From the NCBI RefSeq assembly GCF_006716815.1, contig NZ_VFPS01000002.1, positions 496,001-560,000 of the forward strand: a DNA stretch of 64,000 nucleotides. Reading direction: 5' to 3'. The position numbers and the translations under genes are program-made. How positions within the stretch are numbered: the stretch's first letter is position 1; every line of letters starts with the position of its first letter. The notes under the pieces are model-generated. The model worked only from the letters and a program-made list of their open reading frames with translations, ran no database searches and was not told the DNA's origin. Origin of the DNA: Microbacterium lacticum. Its GTDB lineage: Bacteria; Actinomycetota; Actinomycetes; Actinomycetales; Microbacteriaceae. Below, piece by piece: positions 54,091 to 62,159 of this stretch.

Positions 54091-55716
54091 ATGACGACGG
54101 CGTCAACACCCACCGCGGCCGGAGGCACGGCCCGAGTCGGGGTGCAGAAGTTCGGCACGTTCCTGTCCGGAATGATCATGCCGAACATCCCCGCGCTGAT
54201 CGCGTGGGGCATCTTCACGGCCTTCTTCATCACGGTGGGGTGGACGCCGAACGCCGACCTCGCCACGATCGTCGGGCCGTTCATCCACTATCTGCTGCCC
54301 CTGCTGATCGCGTACACCGGCGGCTACATGGTGTACGACAAGCGCGGTGGCGTCGTCGCGGCGATCGCGACGATGGGTGCGATCGCGGGCTCCGACCTGC
54401 TCATCGCCCAGTTCAACGCGCAGGCACTGCAGGAGTGGGTCGACGCAGGCAACCCTGCCGACAAGTTCCAGGCGCTCGGCCAGATCCACATGTTCATCGG
54501 CGCGATGATCATGGCGCCTCTGGCCGCCTACACGATGAAGTGGCTCGACCGGCTATGGGAGGGGAAGATCAAGGCGGGCTTCGAGATGCTCGTCAACATG
54601 TTCTCGGCCGGCATCTGGGGCTTCATCATGGCGATCATCGGGTTCTACCCGATCGCCTGGATCGTCAACGGGATCATGAACATCCTCTCGACGGCGGTGA
54701 ACTGGCTGGTCGACACGGGCCTGCTCCCGCTGACGAGCATCATCATCGAGCCGGCGAAGGTGTTCTTCCTCAATAACGCGATCAACCACGGTGTGCTGAC
54801 CCCGCTGGGCACCCAGGAGGCGGCCGAGAGCGGCAAGTCCATCCTGTTCCTGCTCGAGGCGAACCCCGGTCCGGGTGTCGGTCTCCTCTTGGCGTTCACG
54901 TTCTTCGGAATCGGCGCAGCGCGCGCGTCGGCCCCGGGTGCCGCGGTCATCCAGTTCTTCGGCGGCATCCACGAGGTGTACTTCCCGTACGCGCTGATGA
55001 AGCCGGCACTGATCCTCGCCCTCATCGGCGGTGGCATGACGGGGGTGACGACGAACATGCTCCTCGGCGGTGCCCTCCGCGCCCCCGCGGCGCCGGGCAG
55101 CATCATCGCGGTCCTGTTGCAGACGGCCGACGGCAGCTACGTCGCGGTGATTCTGTCGGTGATCCTGTCGGCAGCCGTGACATTCGTCATCGCGGCGATC
55201 ATCCTCCGCGCGACGCGCAAGCGCGACATCGCTGCCGAGGCGCTCGGTGACAACGAGTTCGTCGCGGCCGTGGCGGCCACCGAGGCCAACAAGGGGAAGT
55301 CCTCCGACGCACTGTCGGGGCTGCGGGCGGGCGCCGCCGCGGTCGGCGCCGACCAGGCGCCCGTCCAGGCCGATCTCGCGGCCGACACGATCGCCACGGG
55401 CAGCTCGGCGACAGCCAAGCAGGTGCGCAGCATCGTGTTCGCGTGCGACGCGGGCATGGGGTCGTCGGCGATGGGTGCGAGCGTGCTGCGCAACAAGATC
55501 AAGAAGGCCGGCTTCGACGATGTCTCGGTGACCAACAAGGCCATCGCGAACCTCGACGGCAGCGAAGACCTCGTGATCACACAGCAGCAGCTCACCGACC
55601 GCGCCCGCGCGCGCACACCCGAGGCGATGCACGTCTCGGTGGACAACTTCATGAACTCGCCGAAGTACGACGAGGTCGTGGCCATCGTCCGCAGTCAGCA
55701 CCCCGCCCAGGGGTGA
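54091..55716 (+). CDS. mtlA: PTS mannitol transporter EIICB
   Basis: The 541-residue protein has a membrane IIC domain (residues 15-360, eight or more segments) with the sugar-binding GGIHEVYFPY at 291-300. A flexible Ala-rich linker leads to a IIB domain with the phosphorylated cysteine C452 in FACDAGMGSSAMG. The absence of the IIA domain is made up by the separate mtlF gene downstream. It imports mannitol as mannitol-1-phosphate. AAGGAGA precedes the ATG. Confidence 0.95.
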   Translation: MTTASTPTAAGGTARVGVQKFGTFLSGMIMPNIPALIAWGIFTAFFITVGWTPNADLATIVGPFIHYLLPLLIAYTGGYMVYDKRGGVVAAIATMGAIAGSDLLIAQFNAQALQEWVDAGNPADKFQALGQIHMFIGAMIMAPLAAYTMKWLDRLWEGKIKAGFEMLVNMFSAGIWGFIMAIIGFYPIAWIVNGIMNILSTAVNWLVDTGLLPLTSIIIEPAKVFFLNNAINHGVLTPLGTQEAAESGKSILFLLEANPGPGVGLLLAFTFFGIGAARASAPGAAVIQFFGGIHEVYFPYALMKPALILALIGGGMTGVTTNMLLGGALRAPAAPGSIIAVLLQTADGSYVAVILSVILSAAVTFVIAAIILRATRKRDIAAEALGDNEFVAAVAATEANKGKSSDALSGLRAGAAAVGADQAPVQADLAADTIATGSSATAKQVRSIVFACDAGMGSSAMGASVLRNKIKKAGFDDVSVTNKAIANLDGSEDLVITQQQLTDRARARTPEAMHVSVDNFMNSPKYDEVVAIVRSQHPAQG

Positions 55717-55813
55717 CCGATACCGCGTGGCCGGGCGGACGTGGTGCCCCCGGCCACGCGGCTTCCCGCCACCCTCCCCGCCGATTCCCGGCCCCGAAGA
55801 CAAGGAACCTCCC

Positions 55814-56251
55814 ATGGCAGACAGCGTTCTCACCCCCGGTCAGATCCGCATCCATCCCGGCTCGGCGTCGAAGGATGACGCGATGCGCGAAGCCGCCGGC
55901 ATCCTGCAGGATGCCGGGGCCGTCACCGACGCCTACTACGACGCCATGCTGCAGCGCGAAGAGACGGTGTCCACCTACATGGGCAACGAGCTCGCCATCC
56001 CGCACGGCACCAACGAGACGAAGGACGCGATCCTCGACTCCGCGCTCTCGATCGTGCGCTACGACGGCGGCGTCGACTGGGACGGCAACGACGTCTCGTT
56101 CGTCGTCGGCATCGCCGGGAAGGGGGACGAGCACCTCGAGATCCTCTCGCAGATCGCGCTGATCTTCTCCGAAGAGGACGAGGTCGCCCGTCTCAAGGCC
56201 GCCGCGACCCCCGAGGAGCTGTTCGCCCTGCTCTCTTCGGTGAACGGCTGA
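55814..56251 (+). CDS. mtlF: PTS mannitol EIIA protein
   Basis: The 145-residue protein carries phosphate from HPr to MtlA. H64 in LAIPHGTNE is the phosphorylated histidine, followed by VVGIAGKGDEHLEILSQIALIF, a family hallmark. I start at ATG 55814 behind AAGGA; an in-frame extension upstream is proline-rich and unlike the family. A 97-bp gap separates it from mtlA. Confidence 0.95.
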   Translation: MADSVLTPGQIRIHPGSASKDDAMREAAGILQDAGAVTDAYYDAMLQREETVSTYMGNELAIPHGTNETKDAILDSALSIVRYDGGVDWDGNDVSFVVGIAGKGDEHLEILSQIALIFSEEDEVARLKAAATPEELFALLSSVNG

Positions 56252-56259
56252 GACGCGCC

Positions 56260-57411
56260 ATGAAAGCGGTCCAGTTCGGCGCCGGCAACATCGGCCGCGG
56301 ATTCGTCGGTCTCCTCCTCCACGAGGGCGGGTACGAGCTCGTCTTCTCCGACGTGGCGGCGTCGCTCGTGGCATCCATCAACGACGTCTCCGAGTACACC
56401 GTGCACGAGGTCGGCGAGGGCGGAACCGACAAGGTCGTCACCGATTTCCGCGCGATCGACAGCTCGGCCGACGCGCAGGCCGTCATCGACGAGGTGGCCA
56501 CCGCCGACGTCGTGACCACCGCGGTCGGCCCGACGGCGCTGCGGTTCGTGGCCCCGCACATCGTCGCGGGGTTGGCCCTGCGCGACCCGTCGCTGCCGCC
56601 GCTGCAGATCATGGCGTGCGAGAACGCGATCAACGCCACCGACCTGCTTCGCGAGGAGATGCAGTCCCAGGCCGGTAACGGGTGGGATGCCGTGTCGGCG
56701 CGCGCCGTCTTCGCGAACACGGCCGTCGACCGCATCGTGCCCGCCCAGCCGCCGGGCGAAGGCGTGGATGTCACGGTCGAGCCGTTCTACGAGTGGGCCA
56801 TCGAGCGGCACCCGTTCGGCGACGATCCGCCGCACATCCCCGGCGCGCACTTCGTCGACGACCTCGCGCCGTACATCGAGCGGAAGCTGTTCACGGTCAA
56901 CACCGGGCACGCGACGACGGCGTACTACGGCGCGCAGGCCGGGATCGAGAAGATCTCCGACGCCCTCGCCGATCCCGACATCGCCGCGAAGGTGTCGGCC
57001 ACGCTCGAGGAGACCTCCGCGCTGCTCGAGGCGGTGCACGGGTTGGATGCCACGGAGCTCGCCGACTACCGCGCGACGATCCTGCGGCGGTTCGCGAACC
57101 CCGCCCTCCCCGACACCGTGGAGCGGGTCGGGCGGCAGCCACTGCGAAAGCTCTCCCGCAACGAGCGCTTCGTCTCCCCCGCCGCCTCCGCGGCGGAGCG
57201 GGGCCTGCCCACCACCGCGCTGGTCGCGGCGATGGGCGCGGCGCTCGCGTTCGACGTGCCGAGCGACGAGCAGTCGGTGGAGATGCAGCGGCGGCTCCGC
57301 GAGGAGGACGCCGCCGCGTTCACCACGTCGGTGACCGGGCTCGAGGCGGACCATCCGCTGTTCCCGGCCGTCGAAGCGGTCGTGCGGGCGCGGCAGGGCG
57401 AGCTCGGCTGA
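56260..57411 (+). CDS. mtlD: Mannitol-1-phosphate 5-dehydrogenase
   Basis: The 383-residue enzyme oxidises mannitol-1-phosphate to fructose-6-phosphate with NAD. The N-terminal FGAGNIGRGFVG at residues 6-17 binds NAD. ACENAINATDLLR near 126, FANTAVDRIVP near 150 and the K-L-F-T-V-N-T-G-H-A stretch near 209 with the K-x4-N-x2-H residues complete the active site. It is the last intact gene of the mtl operon, 8 bp after mtlF. Behind its stop, the same frame runs on into a truncated hydrolase. Confidence 0.96.
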   Translation: MKAVQFGAGNIGRGFVGLLLHEGGYELVFSDVAASLVASINDVSEYTVHEVGEGGTDKVVTDFRAIDSSADAQAVIDEVATADVVTTAVGPTALRFVAPHIVAGLALRDPSLPPLQIMACENAINATDLLREEMQSQAGNGWDAVSARAVFANTAVDRIVPAQPPGEGVDVTVEPFYEWAIERHPFGDDPPHIPGAHFVDDLAPYIERKLFTVNTGHATTAYYGAQAGIEKISDALADPDIAAKVSATLEETSALLEAVHGLDATELADYRATILRRFANPALPDTVERVGRQPLRKLSRNERFVSPAASAAERGLPTTALVAAMGAALAFDVPSDEQSVEMQRRLREEDAAAFTTSVTGLEADHPLFPAVEAVVRARQGELG

Positions 57412-57972
57412 TCGCGCGCGGCCGATCGCGCCGGCACGGACACCGGGCTCGTCTTCATCCCGGGCGCGAAGGTCGACCCGTGGGCGTACGCGGCGATCCT
57501 CTCCGGACTCGTCACCGATGACGGGATGACCGTCGTCATCACGAAACCGTGGCTGAACCTGGCCTTCTTCGACCTTCGACCGCTGTCGAGCTTCACCGAT
57601 CTGGCGCTGGAGGTCGGCGCGTGGATGGTGGGCGGGCATTCCCTCGGCGGCGTGAAAGCGTGCCAACTGGCATCCGATGCCCGCGCGCTCGTGCTGTTCG
57701 CCTCATACTGCGCGAACGACCTCTCCGCCTCGGAGACGCCCGTGCTGAGCCTCTCGGGGTCGGAGGACGGCCTGTCGACGCCGCAGAAGATCGCCGACGC
57801 CCGGCACCGGCTGCCCGCCGACGCCGTCATGGTGGAGATCCCGGGCGCCTCGCACGCCTCGTTCGGCGACTACGGCCCGCAATCCGGCGACGGCACCCCG
57901 ACCGCGACCGACGCGGAGGTCGAAGCCGTCGTGGTCGCCGAGGTCCGCGACCTCGCCGCCCACCTCCCCTGA
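57412..57972 (+). pseudogene. 5'-truncated alpha/beta hydrolase
   Basis: Directly after the mtlD stop and in the same frame, 186 codons read as an alpha/beta hydrolase (PF12695-like): TGLVFIPGAKVDPWAYAAIL, then TKPWLNLAFF, the nucleophile motif GGHSLGG, a D in SGSEDGLSTP and an H in IPGASHASFGDYG. The catalytic triad is present, but no ATG, GTG or TTG stands before the first conserved strand; the first ATG (57522 region, codon MTVVI) would lose it. The 5' end with signal or membrane anchor was lost, probably by deletion next to mtlD. Confidence 0.6.
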
Positions 57973-58058
57973 CCCGCCGGCCCACTCCCCCACGCCCTAC
58001 CCTGCCCTCCTCCTGCCGTGGCCGACGGGCCCACCCCGTGCCCTGCCCGCACCCTCGC

Positions 58059-58143
58059 GTTCACAACGTCGGAGATTCGGCCGCCGACGGCCCGAATCGA
58101 GCTCCTCCGCTCGGGAGGGCACCGAATCTCCGACGTTGTGAAC
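58059..58143. repeat. Palindromic GTTCACAA element, intact (copy A)
   Basis: The element is 85 bp with perfect 22-bp inverted arms (58059-58080 and 58122-58143), beginning GTTCACAACGTCGGAGAT. The 41-bp centre holds further short inverted repeats. It lies between the truncated hydrolase and the DUF559-like gene. No target duplication is obvious. Confidence 0.9.
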
Positions 58144-58241
58144 GGCCGCCGCCTCCTCCCCAACCGCCCATCCCCCGAAGTTGTCCGCAGATCGCGACCT
58201 CGCGCGCCCGCACGACGCGGCCGCGCGCGACCCTGTTCGTC

Positions 58242-59108
58242 ATGTATCGGCCCCACAAGCCCGTTCCGGTCCTCCCGCCCGACACGCCCGCGCGGGTCCT
58301 CCGCCGCGACGACCTGCTCGCCGCGGGCGCGACCGGGCGCGCGATCAGCCGCGCGGTGCGCGAGGGCACCCTCCTCCGGCCGCGCCGCGGAGCGTACCTG
58401 CCGAGTGGATGCCACCCGCACGCGGTCGCCGCGGCCCGCCTCGGCGGCCGGCTCGACGGCACGACCCTGCTCGCCCGGTACGGCGTGTTCGTCTTCGACG
58501 GGTCGAACGTGCACGTGCGGGTGGATCCGCACGCGCGGGCGATCGGCTCCGATCGGGGCGGCGCCCTCGTGCACTGGGCGATGAGCGAGGCGGAGGAGAA
58601 CGCCCTCGGAACGACGATCGTCGAGGCACTGGCTCATGCCGTGATGACGCAGCCTCCGCGGATGTCCATCGCGACCCTCGACAGCGCGTGGCAGCTGCGT
58701 CTCGTCGATGAGGTCGGCATCGCCGAGGTCTTCCGCCGCCTGCCGCGGCGCTTCCGACGCCTGCATCCGCTGCTCGATCGTCGCGCCGAGGCGGGCACCG
58801 AGACGCTGGTCAGACTGATGCTGCGTGCGCTCGGCACGAGGCCGGAGCTGCAGGCGGAGATCGCCGGCGTCGGGTTCGTCGACCTGCTCGTCGACGGATG
58901 GCTTATCGTCGAGTGCGACAGCGCCGCGCATCACAGCGACTGGCGCGCGCGGCTGCGCGATCTCCGGCGCGACGCGGATGCCCTGGCTCTCGGCTACACG
59001 ACACTGCGCCTCGCCGCCGAGGACATCCTCTACCGCCCGGACTGGGTCATGGCCGTCCTCCGCGCGGCACTCGCCAACCGCGGCGCGCCGCTGCGCGGCC
59101 GCTCGTAG
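58242..59108 (+). CDS. AbiEi/DUF559-like protein (HTH plus Vsr-like nuclease fold)
   Basis: The 288-residue protein starts with a winged-helix part (RRDDLLAAGATGRAISRAVREGTLLRPRRGAYL, residues 22-54) like AbiEi antitoxin-type proteins. From about 200 it has LQAEIAGVGFVDLLVDGWLIVECDSAAHHSDW, where the D, E and D/H pattern matches DUF559/Vsr endonuclease-like domains. Such two-part proteins are common in Microbacteriaceae and are of unproven function; defence or mobile-element roles have been suggested. Start ATG 58242 has no strong ribosome site. It lies between two palindromic elements. Confidence 0.65.
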   Translation: MYRPHKPVPVLPPDTPARVLRRDDLLAAGATGRAISRAVREGTLLRPRRGAYLPSGCHPHAVAAARLGGRLDGTTLLARYGVFVFDGSNVHVRVDPHARAIGSDRGGALVHWAMSEAEENALGTTIVEALAHAVMTQPPRMSIATLDSAWQLRLVDEVGIAEVFRRLPRRFRRLHPLLDRRAEAGTETLVRLMLRALGTRPELQAEIAGVGFVDLLVDGWLIVECDSAAHHSDWRARLRDLRRDADALALGYTTLRLAAEDILYRPDWVMAVLRAALANRGAPLRGRS

Positions 59109-59268
59109 CGCCGCACCACACGGCATCTGAGCCGGGATGCCAGCCGACGCGCGTTCACAACGTCGGAGATTTCGTGTCAGAGGGCGTCAGACAGCCCCGA
59201 TTCGGGGTCCGACCCTCTTCGCCAAGCTGGTCGTGAGTCATTCATGATCAGTGAGGGAGTTGGCGGGT

Positions 59269-59700
59269 ATGTCGATCAGTCCGGGGTTCTCGACGGAGCA
59301 GATCCGTGAGTTCGTGCATCGGTACGAGATCCAGCCGTATGGACAAAAGGCGTTCTGGCTTGAGGAGCAGGGAGTCTCGTATGACCGGCTCCGGCGGTGG
59401 CGGTCGGCGGTGTTCGACGGTGATCTCGACCGTGGACTGATCCCGCGAGAAGGTGGAGTGGTGACCCCACCAGAGAAGCGCACCGGCATCGAGCGGCAAC
59501 GCGCCCGTGAACGCGCCGCGCAGGAGGCGGAGGTCGCCCGGCTGACAGCCCGCGTGCGTGAACTCGAGCAGACTATCGAGACCCTGGGAAAAGCTATCGG
59601 GCTCTTGCATCAGATGAGCGAGCAAGAGCCCGCCGTGAACCAGCCGACGAACGATCCATCCGATTCCTCGACGCCGAGAACGACCTCGTCGGACAGTTGA
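59269..59700 (+). CDS. IS3-family transposase OrfA
   Basis: The 143-residue protein has an N-terminal helix-turn-helix region (FSTEQIREFVHRYEI ... SYDRLRRWRSAVF) and a leucine-zipper helix (EVARLTARVRELEQTIETL) near residues 85-110. It ends in a Ser/Thr-rich tail that is only read when no frameshift happens. I use ATG 59269; a GTG at 59251 is an alternative. OrfA alone usually binds the ends or represses; the frameshift joins it to OrfB. Confidence 0.85.
   Translation: MSISPGFSTEQIREFVHRYEIQPYGQKAFWLEEQGVSYDRLRRWRSAVFDGDLDRGLIPREGGVVTPPEKRTGIERQRARERAAQEAEVARLTARVRELEQTIETLGKAIGLLHQMSEQEPAVNQPTNDPSDSSTPRTTSSDS
59586..59631 (+). other. Programmed -1 frameshift signal: GGGAAAA slippery heptamer and stem-loop
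   Basis: In the orfA frame the heptamer reads G-GGA-AAA (59586-59592). Six bases later GGGCTCTTGC (59599-59608) pairs perfectly with GCAAGAGCCC (59622-59631). After a -1 slip the frame stays open for about 35 codons (RFLDAENDLVGQL before the orfB part) and runs into orfB. Heptamer, spacing and stem follow the known IS3-family rule. Confidence 0.88.
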
Positions 59701-60722
59701 CAGCGGCCGTTGGGTCGCAGCGTCGCGCACTCGAGATCGCCGGCGTCGCGAGGTCGACATGGCACTACCGGACGCGTCCTCGGGAGCGCGTCGCGGATCC
59801 CGTCCCGCAGAAGGAGCGGGCATACCCGTCACGCATCAGCGAGACCGACCGCGCCGTCATCGCCGGCAGGATCACGGCGGGCTGGGCCGAAGGGCACGCG
59901 GTCGATCACTCGTTCGCGTCCGCGTGGGATGACGGGGTGATGCTCGCCTCACGCCGCTCGTGGTGGCGCATCGCGGCCGAGATCGAGGATCAGTCCGCCC
60001 GCCCCGTCGCCCCAACCCGGCGCAGCAACAGCGACCGGCCACCACGAGAAGCGCCTGTGCTGGAAGCGACCGGTCCGGGACAGGTCTGGAGCTGGGACAT
60101 CACCGACCTGCGCACCCCGTGGCGCGGCGTCGCGTTCAAGGCGTACTCGATCATCGATATCTTCTCCCGCAAGCTCGTCGGCTGCCGCGTCGAGGAACGC
60201 GAAGTCGACGACCTCGCCGTCGAGATGTTCGAGGACGCGTTCGGTCGGCATGGGATACCCGACGCCGTCCACGCTGACTCCGGCCCTGCGATGCGCTCCG
60301 GAGCGCTCAAGGACTTCCTCAGTGAGCTCGGCGTCACGCAGACACACAACCGGCCCCGGGTGAGCAACGACAACCCGTTCTCCGAATCGGAGTTCCGGAC
60401 AATGAAGTACCGGCCGAACTATCCCGGCACCTTCGCGACCATCGAACAGGCGCGCGCCTACGTCGAGTGGTACGTCCCCTGGTACAACCAGAACCACAAG
60501 CACTCCGGCATCGCCCTGTTCAGCCCGAACGAGGTCCACGACGGCACCTGGCACCACGCCTGGAACCGACGCGACGCGACCCAGCAGGCGTACTACGACA
60601 AGCATCCCGAGCGATTCCGTCGACCGCCCCACACGCCCGCACCCGCCGACATCGTCGGCATCAACCTCCCCAAGCCGACCGACGATGCCAAAGCCGAGCC
60701 CGAGCGACTCCACGCAGCTTGA
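59697..60722 (+). CDS. IS3-family transposase OrfB (DDE catalytic part)
   Basis: From the TTG at 59697 the frame gives 341 residues, but the protein is most likely made as an OrfAB fusion after the -1 frameshift. It has SQRRALEIAGVARSTWHYR near residue 7 and an rve domain with D134 in WSWDITD, D194 in HADSGPAM and E230 in NPFSESEF. Exactly 35 residues separate the second D and the E, the DD(35)E spacing of this family. The C-terminal NHKHSGIALFSP stretch is also typical. Confidence 0.9.
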   Translation: MTAAVGSQRRALEIAGVARSTWHYRTRPRERVADPVPQKERAYPSRISETDRAVIAGRITAGWAEGHAVDHSFASAWDDGVMLASRRSWWRIAAEIEDQSARPVAPTRRSNSDRPPREAPVLEATGPGQVWSWDITDLRTPWRGVAFKAYSIIDIFSRKLVGCRVEEREVDDLAVEMFEDAFGRHGIPDAVHADSGPAMRSGALKDFLSELGVTQTHNRPRVSNDNPFSESEFRTMKYRPNYPGTFATIEQARAYVEWYVPWYNQNHKHSGIALFSPNEVHDGTWHHAWNRRDATQQAYYDKHPERFRRPPHTPAPADIVGINLPKPTDDAKAEPERLHAA

Positions 60723-60778
60723 CACAGCCCGCGAGGACCAGATCTCCGACGTTGTGAACAGCGGGTGGGCGACAGCGA

Positions 60779-60856
60779 GTGCCGGACGCCGGGGTCCGGA
60801 TGCCGGGGTCCGGATGCCGGACGCCGGACGCCGGACGCCGGACGCCGGATGCCGGC
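60779..60856. repeat. Short tandem repeats (7-bp CCGGACG and 14-bp units)
   Basis: Between the IS3 scar and copy C the DNA consists of repeated GCCGGACG/GCCGGATG and GCCGGGGTCCGGAT units: two 14-bp units, then about five 7-bp units. It looks like a slippage product and encodes nothing recognisable. Confidence 0.85.
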
Positions 60857-60857
60857 C

Positions 60858-60942
60858 GTTCATAACGTCGGAGTTTTCGCGTCAGAGGGCGTCGAACAGG
60901 CGGATTTCGGGGTCCGCGGACCGGATCTCCGACGTTGCGAAC
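60858..60942. repeat. Palindromic GTTCACAA element (copy C)
   Basis: The element is 85 bp, the same length as copy A. GTTCATAACGTCGGAG (60858-60873) and CTCCGACGTTGCGAAC (60927-60942) are inverted copies with two mismatches. The inside (CGTCAGAGGGCGTC, TTCGGGGTCCG) matches that of copy B. It lies just downstream of the add gene. Confidence 0.85.
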
Positions 60943-61001
60943 GGCGGGCCGGCGAGAGTGAGGGACGGATGCGCGTGAGTCGGGCGCGCGCGGCGCGCGG
61001 G

Positions 61002-62117
61002 TCAGGCGGAGAAGCCCTCGCCGATCAGCTCGATGAGCTCCTCGCGCTCTTCGACCGAGAGGAAGGCCCCCGCGGCGGCGTTCAGCTGGAACGCCTCGAG
61101 GTCTTCGAGACGGTAGTCGAACGTCTCGGCGAGCAGCGCCAGCTCCCGGGTGAGCGACGTGCGGCTCATCGTGCGGCTGTCGACGTTCACGGTGACCGCG
61201 AACCCCAGCTGGTAGAGCAGGTCGAACGGGTGGTCTTCGAGCCCGGTGCCCCAGCGCGAGATCGCGCCGGTCTGCAGGTTCGACGACGGCGACAGCTCGA
61301 GCGGGATCTCGCGGTCGCGCACCCAGCGGGCGAGGTCGCCGAAGGTGACGAGCACCTCGTCGCCCTTCTGCTGCACCACCTCGAGGTCTTCGGCGATGCG
61401 CACGCCGTGGCCGAGACGCAGCGCGCGCCCGTCGATGAGCGCCGATCGGATCGAGTCGAGCCCGGCCGCCTCGCCGGCGTGCACCGTCACGGGGAAGAAG
61501 TGCTCCGCGAGATAGTCGAACGCGGCCCGGTGGTTCGAGGCGGGAAAGCCGTCTTCGGGGCCGGCGATGTCGAAGCCCACCGCGCCGCGACCGCGGAAGT
61601 CGACGGCCAGCTCGGCGATCTCGAGCGACCGGTCGGTGTGACGCATCGCCGTGATCAGCTGGCCGACCCGGATGTCGCGGCCCGTGCCCGAAACCGCGTC
61701 CTCGCCCTCTTCGATGCCCTCCTGCACGGCTTCGACGGCCTCTTCGAGCGACAGCCCTCCGCCGAGGTGCTGCTCGGGAGCCCAGCGCACCTCGCCGTAG
61801 ATCACGCCGTCGGCGGCGAGATCCTCGACGAACTCCCGCGCGACGCGGCGCAGACCCTCGGCGCTCTGCAAGACCGCGGTGGTGAGGTCGAACGTCTTCA
61901 GGTACTCCACGAGCGAGCCCGAGTCGCTTTGGTCCTCGAACCAGTCGGCCAGGTCGTCGGCGTCGCCCTCGGGCACGTCGAGGTCGATCTCGTCGGCGAG
62001 TTCGATGATCGTCTGCGGCCGCAGCGCCCCGTCGAGGTGGTCGTGCAGCGACACCTTCGGAAGCGATCGGATCGAGACGCCGTCCAGCTTCGCGTCGCCG
62101 TGCTGATCGATGGCCAT
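61002..62117 (-). CDS. add: Adenosine deaminase
   Basis: The 371-residue enzyme turns adenosine into inosine. The zinc ligands H25 and H27 lie in SLHDHLDGAL, the third histidine in TVHAGEAAG near 212 with the catalytic E, followed by RLGHGVRI near 233 and ELSPSSNLQTGAI near 275. The later N-V-D-S-R-T-M-S-R-T-S-L stretch is the second half of the active site. It is part of a nucleoside salvage run with deoA and cdd on the same strand, 42 bp behind deoA. Two palindromic elements lie beyond its 3' end. Confidence 0.95.
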   Translation of the reverse strand: MAIDQHGDAKLDGVSIRSLPKVSLHDHLDGALRPQTIIELADEIDLDVPEGDADDLADWFEDQSDSGSLVEYLKTFDLTTAVLQSAEGLRRVAREFVEDLAADGVIYGEVRWAPEQHLGGGLSLEEAVEAVQEGIEEGEDAVSGTGRDIRVGQLITAMRHTDRSLEIAELAVDFRGRGAVGFDIAGPEDGFPASNHRAAFDYLAEHFFPVTVHAGEAAGLDSIRSALIDGRALRLGHGVRIAEDLEVVQQKGDEVLVTFGDLARWVRDREIPLELSPSSNLQTGAISRWGTGLEDHPFDLLYQLGFAVTVNVDSRTMSRTSLTRELALLAETFDYRLEDLEAFQLNAAAGAFLSVEEREELIELIGEGFSA

Positions 62118-62159
62118 GGGAGCTCCTTGAGGGGTGTGCGGCAGAGAGGTGAAGTCAGG

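Larger units (their letters stand above)
59215..60735 (+). mobile_element. IS3-family insertion sequence with orfA/orfB and a frameshift signal
   Basis: The element lies inside palindromic copy B and carries orfA and orfB in overlapping frames. GACC stands at both sides (59211-59214 and 60736-60739) and is a candidate target duplication, so the size would be about 1,521 bp. The ends share AAGCTG at differing distances but I cannot define clean terminal inverted repeats, so the borders are approximate. Both open frames and all catalytic residues are intact. Confidence 0.8.
59153..60759. repeat. Palindromic GTTCACAA element, interrupted by the IS3 element (copy B)
   Basis: The left arm GTTCACAACGTCGGAGAT (59153-59170) matches in inverted form 60742-60759 exactly. 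The left inner part (59171-59210) is closely related to the inside of copy C. With the insertion and one GACC removed the element would be about 82 bp, near the 85 bp of copies A and C. Confidence 0.8.

Noticed and set aside
57526..57972. Intact 148-residue hydrolase starting at the first ATG
   Set aside because: The conserved strand with GLVFIPGAKVDP lies upstream of that ATG in the same frame, so a protein from there would miss part of the fold.
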